From assembly GCA_020850535.1 (NCBI GenBank), contig JADZEM010000086.1, positions 1 to 60,669 on the forward strand: a stretch of 60,669 nt of DNA, written 5' to 3'. Shown piece after piece: positions 45,335 through 53,889 of the stretch. Under the pieces are notes generated by a model, which was not told where the DNA came from, did not search any database, and saw only the letters and a program-made list of their open reading frames with translations. This DNA is from Chloroflexota bacterium. GTDB taxonomy: Bacteria; Chloroflexota; UBA6077; JACCZL01. How positions within the stretch are numbered: position 1 is the first letter of the stretch; each line of letters begins with the position of its first letter. A program made the translations under genes and the position numbers.

Positions 45335-45953
45335 CGTGCGGCACCTCGAAGCAGCAGCGGGGTGGGGCGCCCCGCTCGCACCGTTCTCGAACGGCCGCTC
45401 CGATGACGCGACTCAACAGCAGCTCGGCGAGGTGACAGGCTCCGGGGCTCCGGGACACGACAGCGCCGACCGGGCAACTGTAGCCCCGAATCAGGAACGC
45501 GTCGTCGCGCTCCTCGACCTCCGGCAGGCCGCCCATGTCCCGCAGGACCGCCGCCCCGCACGCCACGCGGCTCCGCAGGTCGCCGGGTGGCGCGACGCGG
45601 CCGCTCGACAGGCGGTCGCTCAGGTCGTCGAGAACCTGAGCCAACTGCTCCGGCGCCAGGCGCTCGGCGAGGGTCTCCAGGAGCGCGGCCAGGATCTCGT
45701 CGTACGCCTTCGGGAAGAGGGTGTCTGCCTCCGGGGTGAGTTCGTAGGTGTAGGCGGGCTTGCCAACCCCGCGCCGCGTGCCGTGCTGGCGAACCAGGCC
45801 GTCCCGTTCGAGCGTCGCCAGGTGGCTCCGGACGCCGTTGTCGGTGAGCCCAAGGGCCTGGGCGAGCTCGTCGACGGTGCGACCGGCCCGGCGGAGCAGC
45901 ACGACGATCTGGCCGCGGGTCGTGGCGAAGAATCGGGTGGTCCAGCCGCTCAT
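45312..45953 (-). CDS. SufR/ArsR-like winged-helix regulator with C-terminal cysteine cluster
   Basis: 213 residues from ATG 45953 (GGGAG 5 nt upstream). The N-terminal winged helix (RAGRTVDELAQALGLTDNGV, VRSHLATLERDGLVRQHGTR) resembles SufR and related regulators. The C-terminal half carries C132, C160, C173, C192, C200 and C201 in the order expected for a [4Fe-4S]- or [2Fe-2S]-binding sensor (RGYSCPVGAVV, SPGACHLAELLLSRVIG, RCERGAPPRCCFEV). It overlaps the ferredoxin-cyclase gene and is divergent from the DoxX gene, which it may control from the shared 240-bp intergenic region. Confidence 0.85.
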   Translation of the reverse strand: MSGWTTRFFATTRGQIVVLLRRAGRTVDELAQALGLTDNGVRSHLATLERDGLVRQHGTRRGVGKPAYTYELTPEADTLFPKAYDEILAALLETLAERLAPEQLAQVLDDLSDRLSSGRVAPPGDLRSRVACGAAVLRDMGGLPEVEERDDAFLIRGYSCPVGAVVSRSPGACHLAELLLSRVIGAAVRERCERGAPPRCCFEVPHDARSVRG

Positions 45954-45975
45954 GACGTCTCCCAACATTGCGTTC

Positions 45976-46003
45976 ACCATAGCAGAAACTGTGCGGAAAA
46001 CAA
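45976..46003 (-). promoter_or_regulatory. promoter of the regulator-cyclase operon
   Basis: On the minus strand TTGTTT (46003-45998) and TATGGT (45981-45976) are 16 bp apart, about 22 bp before the regulator ATG. Two copies of AGTTTCTG flank the -35 region and could be operator half-sites. Confidence 0.45.
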
Positions 46004-46021
46004 AGAAAGTCCAGAAACTCA

Positions 46022-46050
46022 TTGACATACTGGCTGTGTGGAGCTATGCT
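46022..46050 (+). promoter_or_regulatory. sigma-70-type promoter of the DoxX gene
   Basis: TTGACA (46022-46027), a 17-bp spacer and TATGCT (46045-46050). A perfect -35 with ideal spacing is rare in this GC-rich window. The start site would be near 46057, giving a leader of about 135 nt. Confidence 0.6.
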
Positions 46051-46191
46051 GGCTCTAGCGACCGGTTGTCCTCGGCATGTCGCGGCGCGGCGCCGTGCTC
46101 CGGAGCTTGGCGGCTGGTCACAGCCGGCCGTGCCTCCTGAGCTGAGCGTTCGCATCGCGCCTCTCACGGTCAGCACTATGGAGGTGAGCAC

Positions 46192-46629
46192 ATGGCTCGC
46201 GCAGTGGCCCCCGGCACCATCGACGCCGCCGGACAGGCGGAGATCCACGACCGGAGCGACCCGACCTATCAGGCGTGGCAGATCCTGCACGTCGGGTTCA
46301 CGGTCACCCCTATTGTGGCCGGACTCGACAAGTTCTTTGGCCTCCTCGTGAACTGGGACCAGTACCTCGCCCCGGCAATCGCCAACCTCGCACCGCTCGG
46401 GACGTACCTGATGGTCGTGGTCGGCGTGGTCGAGGTCGTGGCTGGTGTGGTGGTCTTCCTGCGCCCCCGCTTCGGCGGCTACCTGGTCGCCGCCTGGCTC
46501 TTGGGGATCATCGTGAACCTGCTCTTGATTCCCGGCTACTACGACGTCGCCCTGCGCGACTTCGGCCTCCTGCTTGGGGCGCTCGCGCTCGGGCGGCTCA
46601 GCGAGCGCTTCGCCCCACGTCTCTGGTAG
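46192..46629 (+). CDS. DoxX-like membrane protein
   Basis: 145 residues from ATG 46192 with GGAGGTG 6 nt upstream. Four membrane helices follow a 30-residue soluble start: HVGFTVTPIVAGLDKFFG, GTYLMVVVGVVEVVAGVVVF, GYLVAAWLLGIIVNLLLI and FGLLLGALALGRLSE, the usual DoxX/SURF4-like layout. Members act in quinone or thiol-linked redox reactions and oxidative-stress complexes; the exact role here is unknown. It is divergent from the Cys-cluster regulator. Confidence 0.85.
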   Translation: MARAVAPGTIDAAGQAEIHDRSDPTYQAWQILHVGFTVTPIVAGLDKFFGLLVNWDQYLAPAIANLAPLGTYLMVVVGVVEVVAGVVVFLRPRFGGYLVAAWLLGIIVNLLLIPGYYDVALRDFGLLLGALALGRLSERFAPRLW

Positions 46630-46643
46630 CCCGTCGTGTGGCC

Positions 46644-46683
46644 GGCGCCTCGGCATCGCCGCCGCTGTCGATGCCGAGGCGCC
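46644..46683. terminator. strong bidirectional hairpin terminator
   Basis: A perfect 15-bp stem (46644-46658 with 46669-46683; GGCGCCTCGGCATCG and its inverse) and a 10-nt loop lies between the stops of the convergent DoxX and response-regulator genes. Confidence 0.75.
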
Positions 46684-46735
46684 AGCCTCCCGGGCATCGC
46701 CGACCGGCCATCGTTCGCCGTGCGGGTCGAGCGCG

Positions 46736-47476
46736 CTACCGGGGCGTTGAGTCGCCGCCCGGGCGCGGGGGCTGAGGAAGCTGGTCCGTGGGGCGGATGA
46801 AGCGGTAGCCGAGGCCCCGCTCAGTGCGGATGTAGCGGGGCCGCTCCGGGTCGTCGCCCAGCTTGTCACGTAGGCGCCGGACGTAGACGCGGATGTAGTC
46901 CACCTCGTCGACGTATTCGCGGCCCCAGACCTTGGCGAGCAGCGTGCCGTGGGGCAGGACGCGGCCGGCGTTGCGGACCAGGTGGTAGAGCAGCTTGTAC
47001 TCGGTCGGCGTCAGCTCGATCCGCTCGCCGCGCAGGCGCGCCTCCTGGGCCGCGAAGTCCACCTCCAGCTCGCCGGACTGGAAGGACGAGGCGCGGCTCG
47101 TCGGCGCCGGCATGTCGAGCCGGCGCAGGACCGCCCTGACTCGGGCCAGCAGCTCCAGGTGGTCGAACGGCTTGGTGACGTAGTCGTCGGCGCCGAGCTC
47201 GAGGCCCCGGACCTTGTCGATGGTGTCGTCGCGGGCGGTCAGCATCACAATCGGCACGTCGGAGAACTCGCGGATCCGCTGGAGCACCCGGTAGCCGTCC
47301 AGGTCGGGCAGGCCGACATCCAGCAGCACCAGGTCGGGGCTCTCCTCCTCGACGAGGTCGATGGCGCGCTCACCTTCGCCGGTCCCGAGCACGTCTACGT
47401 CGCGCCACTGCAGCGTGAAGCCGAGGCGGACCGACTCGACCACGTCCGGGTCGTCGTCCACGATCAGGATCTTCAC
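46736..47476 (-). CDS. OmpR/KdpE-type response regulator
   Basis: 246 residues from GTG 47476, overlapping the kinase stop. Receiver: VDDDPDVVESVRLGF, phospho-acceptor in DLVLLDVGLPDLDGY, VMLTARDDT and DDYVTKPFDH. Winged helix: LTPTEYKLLYHLVRNAGRVL and YIRTERGLGYRFIRP. Closely similar to the regulator at 38906-39613. A short Pro-rich tail (PQPPRPGGDSTPR) ends the chain. Confidence 0.94.
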   Translation of the reverse strand: MKILIVDDDPDVVESVRLGFTLQWRDVDVLGTGEGERAIDLVEEESPDLVLLDVGLPDLDGYRVLQRIREFSDVPIVMLTARDDTIDKVRGLELGADDYVTKPFDHLELLARVRAVLRRLDMPAPTSRASSFQSGELEVDFAAQEARLRGERIELTPTEYKLLYHLVRNAGRVLPHGTLLAKVWGREYVDEVDYIRVYVRRLRDKLGDDPERPRYIRTERGLGYRFIRPTDQLPQPPRPGGDSTPR

Positions 47477-48477
47477 AGCTCTCCCAGCTCGGCGGGGCCA
47501 TGGGCCGGCACGCGCAGCGCGAACGAGCTGCCCCGAGCCACCTCGGTTTCGACCTGTATGGTGCCGCCGTGGGCCTCGGCGATTGCCAGCGAGATCGGGA
47601 GCCCGAGCCCCGCGCCGGGACCGCTGGAGTCGCTCGCCGAGGTGAAGAAGCGTTCGAAGAGACGCGCCCGGTGCTCGGGCGCGATGCCCGGCCCTCGGTC
47701 TTCGACGGTCCAGATGACGTCGCCGCCGTCCACGGCCACGCTCAGTCCGATCGTGGCGCCCGGCGGTGAGAACTTCTGCGCGTTCGACAACAGGTTCAGC
47801 AAGGCCTGTTCGAGGCGTCGGCGGTCGCCGTACACCCAGACCGGACCGTCGGGCAGGTGAAGGTCGACGTGCTGATCCGCAGCCTGGAGCAGGCTTGCCA
47901 GCGCCGTGCCGGCCTCGCACGCCAGGGCGACCGCGTCGAAGCGGCGTGCCTGGAGCGTCAACGTTCCGGACCGGAAGCGGGCGAGGTCCAACACGTCGGA
48001 CACCAGCCGCTGCATCCGCTCGGCGCTCCGCGCGATCCGGTCGAGGAGCTGGGCCTGCGCGGCCTCGTCGGGCCTGACGCGCGGGTCGCGCAGGAGACCG
48101 ACCGAGGCCCGGACCGCCGTCAGCGGCGTCCGCAACTCGTGGGCGATGGTCGAGAGCAGGTCGGTCCGGAGCCGCTCTAGCGCCTCCAGCTGGGTCACCA
48201 CGTCGGTCTGCCCGCCGATGGCGTCGCCGGCGTATTCCTGGCCGAGTGGTGTGAGCACGTAGCTGGTCCGATCACCCTCGCCGGACGCCACCCGGACCAG
48301 ACCGAGGCTCGCCAGACGGGCCATGAGCGCGGCGGCCCCGTCCGCCCGCCCGGCCGCCGCGAGCGCGCCGAAGCGCTCGGCAAGCTGCGCCGGCGTGGCG
48401 CCCTCGCCGACCAGGATCAGCGCGGCGGTGTCCAGGGTGTGCGCGGGCGCGGTGAACGAGCCGGATGACGACGCCAT
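47473..48477 (-). CDS. histidine kinase with N-terminal winged-helix-like domain
   Basis: 334 residues from ATG 48477. Residues 15-86 read like a winged helix-turn-helix (AALILVGEGATPAQLAERFG, ALMARLASLGLVRVASGEGD, SYVLTPLGQEYAGD) rather than any usual sensor. It joins directly to HisKA (STIAHELRTPLTAVRASVGL, His113) and HATPase (NLLSNAQKFSPPGATIGLSV, VEDRGPGIAPEHRARLFERF, GAGLGLPISLAIAEAHGGTI). There are no membrane helices. The domain could bind DNA, a protein or a small ligand. It forms a pair with the regulator at 46736-47476. Confidence 0.88.
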   Translation of the reverse strand: MASSSGSFTAPAHTLDTAALILVGEGATPAQLAERFGALAAAGRADGAAALMARLASLGLVRVASGEGDRTSYVLTPLGQEYAGDAIGGQTDVVTQLEALERLRTDLLSTIAHELRTPLTAVRASVGLLRDPRVRPDEAAQAQLLDRIARSAERMQRLVSDVLDLARFRSGTLTLQARRFDAVALACEAGTALASLLQAADQHVDLHLPDGPVWVYGDRRRLEQALLNLLSNAQKFSPPGATIGLSVAVDGGDVIWTVEDRGPGIAPEHRARLFERFFTSASDSSGPGAGLGLPISLAIAEAHGGTIQVETEVARGSSFALRVPAHGPAELGEL

Positions 48478-48689
48478 AGCAGAAGGATACTCAACAACGA
48501 GGATCTCACCCGTGGCGCGGCCGACCCCGCCGGCCGCGTGCCACAACGGCGACCGCCGGATCGGCCCGCTCCAGGCGCCTGACCGGCGAGGAGCTCAGCG
48601 CGACATCCGCGACTCCCCTCGCTCCGGGCATCATCGACGGTTCCTCCAGACGGCCATCTGTGCCCTGTGACCTGGGCGTCAGTAGTCAG

Positions 48690-49331
48690 TCAGTCGACCG
48701 TCAGGATCGTCGCGCGCCAGGCGCCGGCCGGCGCCTCGACGCTCACGGCGTCGCCCGCGCGGCGTCCCAGCAGCGCCAGGCCCAGCGGCGACTCCGGCGA
48801 GATCCGACCGGACCGGGGATCGCCGGTGCCGGGTGGAACGACGACGTAGCTGTCCGTGTCGCCCTCGGGGTCACGAACGGTGACCCGGCTGCCAACCACG
48901 ACCGTGCCGTCGTCGTCGGCCACCACAGCCGCGCCGAGCGCGGCACGCAGGGCGTCCCGCCGCTGGGTCAGGACGTGAATCTCCCCCGACACCGCGAAGG
49001 TCGGGGCTTTCTGGTCGCCCCCGCTCGTCGCTTCGAGCGCCGCGGTGCGCGCAGCAAACAGGCTCGCGGTAAGCTGGGTGATCTCGGCTTCCAGCTCGCG
49101 GTACGCCGCGATTGTCATCGGGATGCGCCCGGCGGGCGTCGCGGTACCACTCCTGGGGGACAGTTGTACGGGCATGACAGGCTCCGAATCGGTGATTTCA
49201 TCGTAGGTGCACGTGCAGGGGCCACCGGCGGCGCAGCCATCGCAACAGAATCGGTGCTGGCCCTGCGTGACGGGTGGCCACCTGATCTCCAGCTCGCACG
49301 TGGCGCACGAGATGGGACTGGCAACTGACAT
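48690..49331 (-). CDS. GreA/GreB-type protein fused to a cysteine-rich metal-binding domain
   Basis: 213 residues from ATG 49331 (GGAGAG 6 nt upstream). Residues 1-46 carry seven cysteines, C9, C12, C29, C30, C33, C39 and C41, in CATCELEI and FCCDGCAAGGPCTCTYDE, a small metal-binding module otherwise seen as a separate protein. Residues 65-140 form a helical hairpin (AYRELEAEITQLTASLFAAR), and 140-213 the C-terminal Gre/Rnk FKBP-like domain (GSRVTVRDPEGDTDSYVVV, ISPESPLGLALLGRRAGDAV). It probably binds RNA polymerase. A second start at 49175 (GGAG upstream) could produce the Gre part alone. Confidence 0.85.
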   Translation of the reverse strand: MSVASPISCATCELEIRWPPVTQGQHRFCCDGCAAGGPCTCTYDEITDSEPVMPVQLSPRSGTATPAGRIPMTIAAYRELEAEITQLTASLFAARTAALEATSGGDQKAPTFAVSGEIHVLTQRRDALRAALGAAVVADDDGTVVVGSRVTVRDPEGDTDSYVVVPPGTGDPRSGRISPESPLGLALLGRRAGDAVSVEAPAGAWRATILTVD

Positions 49332-49667
49332 AGGTGGGCTCTCCAACGACCGATGCGATAGACGGCGGCCAGCCGTCCTCGCTCCAACCGTAAGCTCCGA
49401 CCATGGCAAAGCCGCCGGAAACGGCGTGAACGTTGCATGAACACGTGCGGCCGGCCGCCTCGTCGTGATCCGGCCTCGCTGCCGGCCGAGACCATCCGGC
49501 TGTGCCACGACCGCGAAGGGCCGGGCTTGGAGCCTTGCCGGCCGGCCGGCGCAGGCATCGTTCACGTGACGTTTATGCGCGTTCCTCCGATTCTTTCGCC
49601 TGGCGGGCGATGCTGAGATCGGGCGGGCGACAGGCCGGCCCCGAGCATCGCCGTTTGGAGGAGTAGC
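49332..49667. other. divergent control region between the Gre-like and gdh genes
   Basis: No gene or RNA was recognised. It must hold promoters for both flanking genes. Confidence 0.5.
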
Positions 49668-50954
49668 GTGTCCCAAAGACGTGTCACGCCTACGATCGAC
49701 CTGTCGCCAACGCCGTCATCCCCGCTGGCGGCGGCCCTCGAACAGTTCGAGCGCGCGGCCGAGTACCTGCATCTCGAGCCGGCGCTCCGCGAGCTGCTGC
49801 GCGTGCCGCAACGCGAGTGGACGGTCCGGTTTCCGGTCGAGCTGGACGACGGCTCGACCGAAATGTTCACTGGCTACCGGGTCCACCACAACGTCAGTCG
49901 TGGACCGGCCAAGGGCGGCATCCGGTACTTCCCGTCCACCGACCTGGACGAGGTCCGCGCCCTGGCGATGCTGATGACCTGGAAGTGTGCCCTGCTGAAC
50001 CTCCCGTTCGGGGGCGCCAAGGGCGGCGTCGCCTGCGACCCTCGGACCCTCAGCACCCGCGAGCTGGAGCGCCTGACGCGCCGGTTCACCGTCGAGCTGG
50101 CGGGGGTGATCGGCCCGGATCGCGACATCCCGGCCCCGGACGTCGGCACCAACGCCCGGGTGATGGCCTGGATGATGGACACGTACTCGACCCTGGTCGG
50201 CCACTCGGTGCCGGGCGTGGTCACCGGCAAGCCGGTCCTGATGGGCGGGTCCGAAGGCCGAGCCGAGGCGACCGGGCGGGGTGCCGGGCACTGCGTCGAG
50301 GAGGCCGCCCGGCGGATCGGGCTGGATCTGGAGGGGGCGCGGGTGGCGATCCAGGGCTTCGGCAACGTCGGCGGCGCTACGGCCCGCTACCTCCACAGCC
50401 GGGGCGCCCGAATCGTGGCCGTCGCCGATATCGACGGCGGCGTATTCCGTGGCGAGGGGCTGGACCTCGACCATCTCGTGCGCTACGCCCAGGAAACCGG
50501 GTCCGTGGCCGGTGCGCCGCGCACCGAGCCGATCGCGAATCAGGAGCTGTTCCGCCTGGACTGTGATGTGCTGGCGCCAGCGGCGCTGGAGGGCCAGATC
50601 ACGGCGGCGAACGCGGGCGAGATCCGAGCGAAGATCCTGGCCGAGGCGGCCAACGGGCCGACGCTGCCCGACGCCGACCCGATCCTGCGTGAACGGGGCG
50701 TCACGGTCATCCCTGACATCCTCTGCAACGCCGGCGGGGTGACGGTCAGCTACTTCGAGTGGGCCCAGAATCGGGGGGCGCTGGCGTGGACCGCGGAGGA
50801 GGTCAACGTCCGCTTGCGCCAGGTGATGGCCAGGGCGTTCGACGAGGTGTGGCGTCTCGCGGGCGAGCAGATGATCGAGCCCCGCCTGGCGGCGCACACC
50901 CTGGCAATCGACCGGGTCGCCGAGGCGATCCGCACACGCGGGCGCTTTCCCTGA
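49668..50954 (+). CDS. gdhA: Glu/Leu/Phe/Val dehydrogenase (glutamate dehydrogenase-like)
   Basis: 428 residues from GTG 49668 with GGAGGAG upstream. Catalyses reversible oxidative deamination of glutamate with NAD(P). Substrate and catalytic residues are seen in RVHHNVSRGPAKGGIRYFPS, MTWKCALLNLPFGGAKGGV and DIPAPDVGTNARVMAWMMD; the nucleotide fold in VAIQGFGNVGGATARYL with an acidic residue after the second strand (VAVADIDGG), which favours NAD. It stands beside redox-stress genes and may supply ammonium or 2-oxoglutarate under low oxygen. Confidence 0.93.
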   Translation: MSQRRVTPTIDLSPTPSSPLAAALEQFERAAEYLHLEPALRELLRVPQREWTVRFPVELDDGSTEMFTGYRVHHNVSRGPAKGGIRYFPSTDLDEVRALAMLMTWKCALLNLPFGGAKGGVACDPRTLSTRELERLTRRFTVELAGVIGPDRDIPAPDVGTNARVMAWMMDTYSTLVGHSVPGVVTGKPVLMGGSEGRAEATGRGAGHCVEEAARRIGLDLEGARVAIQGFGNVGGATARYLHSRGARIVAVADIDGGVFRGEGLDLDHLVRYAQETGSVAGAPRTEPIANQELFRLDCDVLAPAALEGQITAANAGEIRAKILAEAANGPTLPDADPILRERGVTVIPDILCNAGGVTVSYFEWAQNRGALAWTAEEVNVRLRQVMARAFDEVWRLAGEQMIEPRLAAHTLAIDRVAEAIRTRGRFP

Positions 50955-51035
50955 CGGGCCGTCGCCGCACCCGGGTCGCGGCACGCGGTCTGCAGCGGCG
51001 CACTGCGCGAGCTGAGATTGGCCGACGAGGATGAG

Positions 51036-51482
51036 ATGCAAGGCGTACCGGCCGGGCGGGAGCGCCCGGCCGGGCAGACGAGCGGGACCGAGCAGCGCCC
51101 ACCCCACGAACTCCAGGAGCCGACCACCGTCCTGGACCTCCTTGACGAGGCTGCCACGCCGCGGCGGGAGCCGGCCTGGCTGCAGGGCGACCGCAACGCC
51201 AAGACGTTCGTCAAGGCCGGCGACCTGCGGCTGGTCTTGACAACGCTGAAGCAGGGTGCCATCGTCAAGCAGCACCGCGCGCCCGGCAGCGCTGTCGTCC
51301 AGACGCTCAGCGGGCGCATCCGTCTCAGGCTGTCCGAACGGCAGGCCGTGGATCTGCCGGCGGGACGGCTCGTGGCGCTGGAGGCGAACCTGTTGCACGA
51401 TGTCGAGGCCCTGGATGAGAGCGCGTTCACCATCACCATCGCCTGGCCCCCGGGCGCACGAGCCGACGAGAGCCGAGGATAG
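51036..51482 (+). CDS. small cupin-domain protein
   Basis: 148 residues from ATG 51036 (GAGG 6 nt upstream). After about 60 variable residues a single cupin barrel appears: VLTTLKQGAIVKQHRAPGSA, VQTLSGRIRLRLSERQAVDL, PAGRLVALEANLLHDVEAL. The metal-site His in KQHRAPG and LLHDV are kept, others are not. Cupins of this kind lie near NnrS and FNR-type genes in several denitrifiers. It ends 14 bp before the NnrS gene and is probably co-transcribed with it. Confidence 0.82.
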   Translation: MQGVPAGRERPAGQTSGTEQRPPHELQEPTTVLDLLDEAATPRREPAWLQGDRNAKTFVKAGDLRLVLTTLKQGAIVKQHRAPGSAVVQTLSGRIRLRLSERQAVDLPAGRLVALEANLLHDVEALDESAFTITIAWPPGARADESRG

Positions 51483-51496
51483 GACGTACATCGAGA

Positions 51497-52960
51497 ATGC
51501 GCGAGGCCGCCGGTCGGATGATGACGCTCGACGTGGTGCAGCCGGTCACGACGTCGAGTCGCGGGCTGCGAGAGCGGTTCCCATCGCTCCCCTTCCTCTG
51601 GTGGGCGATCGGCCTGGCCCTGACGGCCGGCTTCGGCCTGGGGATGCTTCTGTTCCTCCACCTGGCGGCCGGCCAGCCGTCCGGGCCCTGGTGGCTCGCG
51701 GCCGTCCAGGCGCACGGTCACGTCCAGCTCTTCGGCTGGGGCGGGATGTTCGCCCTGGGCATCGGGCTGTACTTTCTGCCACGCTTGCGGGGTTGCCCGG
51801 ACCCTTCGCCCTCGGCGATTGGCCTGGCAGCCTGGCTGCTCGGCGGCGGGCTGGCGCTGCGCGCCCTCACTCAGCCGGCGGTCGCCGCGCTGGAGCCGGG
51901 CGGACTCCGTGTGGCCGTGGGTGGGGCGCTGGCTCTGTCGGGAGTGTTGGAGCTGACAGGCGCTGCCCTGGCCGTCGGGGCGCTCGTCGTCGCGGCGCGA
52001 CGGGGACCGCCGCTCGCCAGCCGGACCGGCCTCGTGGCCGTGATCCCGTTCGCGCTCACCTTCTTCGTGTCCCTGCTGCTGGCGCTCGCCGTCAACGCGG
52101 TCGTCCTCGCGACCGACGCCCGGTCGACCGGACTGGTCCCCGGCGCGGCGGAGTGGACGATCGTCCACCTGGGCCTGGTTGGGATGCTGGTGGCGATCTC
52201 GGGGGCGGTCTCGGCGCGCACATTCCCGCTCTACCTCCGGTTGCGCGTGCCACCGCGCCGCGAGCTCCACGCCGTATTCGGCCTCTTCGCGATCGGACTC
52301 GTGCTGCGCGCGGCCACACCGTTCGATCTGCCGCCGGCTCTCCAGTCTCTGCCGTCTCTCGGCGCGGTCTTCCTCGGGCTGGCGCTCGTCGGGCTGGTGG
52401 TGGTTGTGGACGTGCCGTTCAGGCGCACGCTGCGGACGCGGGCGGGCCAGGCGTGGCCGTCGATCTCGGAGTACCGTGCCTCGGACTGTCTGATCGTGGC
52501 GGCCTACAGCTGGCTCGGCGCGGCGGGCGTGCTGATGCTCCTGGAGGGGCTGGCCGGGTGGGGACTCGCGCCGAGCCCGCCGCTCGACGCCGAGCGTCAC
52601 GCTCTGGGCGCCGGCCTGGTGACGTTGTTGATCCTCGGGATGGCGATCAGGATGGTGCCGGGCTTCACCGGTCGGAAGCTATACTCGGCCCGCCTGGTCT
52701 GGGCCACCGTCTGGCTCGGCAACGCGGCGGCGCTGCTGCGCGTCGTACCCCTCTTCCTCCCAGCCGGCCGGCTGACTATGACCCTGCTCGGCCTGGCCGG
52801 GCTGCTCGGCCTGGTGGCCGTCGCCTGCCTGGGCTGGAACCTCTGGCGAACGGTCCGTGGGCCGGCCGGGGCCGGAGGGGATGCCGGGGCCGAGCGTGCA
52901 CCCCGCTGTGCGCGTGCGCGCTCCCGATCCGGTGGCACGTCCCGGGAGTTGCAGGAATGA
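51497..52960 (+). CDS. nnrS: NnrS-family haem-copper membrane protein
   Basis: 487 residues with about twelve membrane helices. NnrS lowers nitrosative stress during NO exposure. Family features are the His-rich helix AVQAHGHVQLFGWGGMFALG with GIGLYFLPRL, the central LVGMLVAISGAVSARTFPLY, and HALGAGLVTLLILGMAIRMV with PGFTGRKL. The ends are charged and variable. It follows the cupin by 14 bp. Its position with an FNR-like regulator and a DUF1858-like gene supports a nitric-oxide or low-oxygen role. Confidence 0.85.
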   Translation: MREAAGRMMTLDVVQPVTTSSRGLRERFPSLPFLWWAIGLALTAGFGLGMLLFLHLAAGQPSGPWWLAAVQAHGHVQLFGWGGMFALGIGLYFLPRLRGCPDPSPSAIGLAAWLLGGGLALRALTQPAVAALEPGGLRVAVGGALALSGVLELTGAALAVGALVVAARRGPPLASRTGLVAVIPFALTFFVSLLLALAVNAVVLATDARSTGLVPGAAEWTIVHLGLVGMLVAISGAVSARTFPLYLRLRVPPRRELHAVFGLFAIGLVLRAATPFDLPPALQSLPSLGAVFLGLALVGLVVVVDVPFRRTLRTRAGQAWPSISEYRASDCLIVAAYSWLGAAGVLMLLEGLAGWGLAPSPPLDAERHALGAGLVTLLILGMAIRMVPGFTGRKLYSARLVWATVWLGNAAALLRVVPLFLPAGRLTMTLLGLAGLLGLVAVACLGWNLWRTVRGPAGAGGDAGAERAPRCARARSRSGGTSRELQE

Positions 52961-53119
52961 GAGCATGACCGCGCGCCCGACGGTCGTCCATCACGACCGT
53001 GCTGCTGCACGACGCCTTCTGGTACGGCGGAGCGGTCTCCTCCGTGTGCCTGGGCTTCGTGTGCTCGACGGTGCTCGGGCACGCGTCGACGCTCGCGGCT
53101 GGCCGTGCGAGTGACGCGA

Positions 53120-53617
53120 TCAGCGGAGGCGAGCGCGGGCGATCTGCTCGCCGGTGTTGCTGCCCGGCTCGGCCGTCAACTCCAGGTGGGTCACCCACTT
53201 CACGCCCATGAAGCACTGTGCGCCAGACAGCACCAGGCGCCAGGGGGCGCCGTGTTCGAGCCGCAGCGGCTCACCGTTGAGCCAGTCGGCGAGCAGGCCA
53301 TGCGCTGCCTGGTCGAGCGGGACGGGTACGGTGTACTCGCCCGAGCGGACGCGCACGTAGCGCGCGTTCGGCAGGGGGGCGGCGAGCGCCAGAACCGCCG
53401 ACAGCCGCACGCCCTGCCAGCGCAGCCCGGGCACCGACCAGCCCTCCTCGCAGGCAAAGGGCTCGGCCAGGTCGGCGCGGGCCAGCGCGGCCAGGTCGGC
53501 GGGCGTCAGCGTGCGCGGCTGGGCCACGAGGCCGTCGATCTGGAGCGTGGGTTGCGCCACCTGCTCTGCCGCCGCCGGGGGCACTGGAAACACAGGGAGC
53601 CGTTCGCGGGTCTCCAT
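53120..53617 (-). CDS. minimal molybdopterin-dependent oxidoreductase (sulfite-oxidase fold)
   Basis: 165 residues from ATG 53617 with AGGAGG 5-6 nt upstream. Only the Oxidored_molyb domain is present: LQIDGLVAQPRTLTPADLAA, the Mo-ligand Cys in ACEEGWSVPGLRWQGVRLSA, and GAPWRLVLSGAQCFMGVKWV. There is no Tat signal, no dimerisation domain and no haem domain, so this is a stand-alone cytoplasmic version. The substrate is unknown. It lies between nnrS and the FNR-like gene, on the opposite strand. Confidence 0.85.
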   Translation of the reverse strand: METRERLPVFPVPPAAAEQVAQPTLQIDGLVAQPRTLTPADLAALARADLAEPFACEEGWSVPGLRWQGVRLSAVLALAAPLPNARYVRVRSGEYTVPVPLDQAAHGLLADWLNGEPLRLEHGAPWRLVLSGAQCFMGVKWVTHLELTAEPGSNTGEQIARARLR

Positions 53618-53889
53618 CGTGACCTCCTGCTGTTGTGCCGTGCTCACCTGGCCCCGGCTGACGTGCACTCCGCCGCCAGCCCAACCCGCGCGCCGACCAG
53701 GCAGTGCGTGGTTCGGCGGATGAGGTGTTCCGCGCTCGTGCAAGACGTCGCCAGAGGATGGCGTCAGGCTGGGCGGCCGAAACCGTCGACGCGGGAATGG
53801 TACCACGGGCGGTCGGCTGCTATCCGTTGGTGGGGCAAGTGGTGGGCAAGCCGACGGGCGGTCCGATGCTCGCGGCGTGAGGCGATAGG

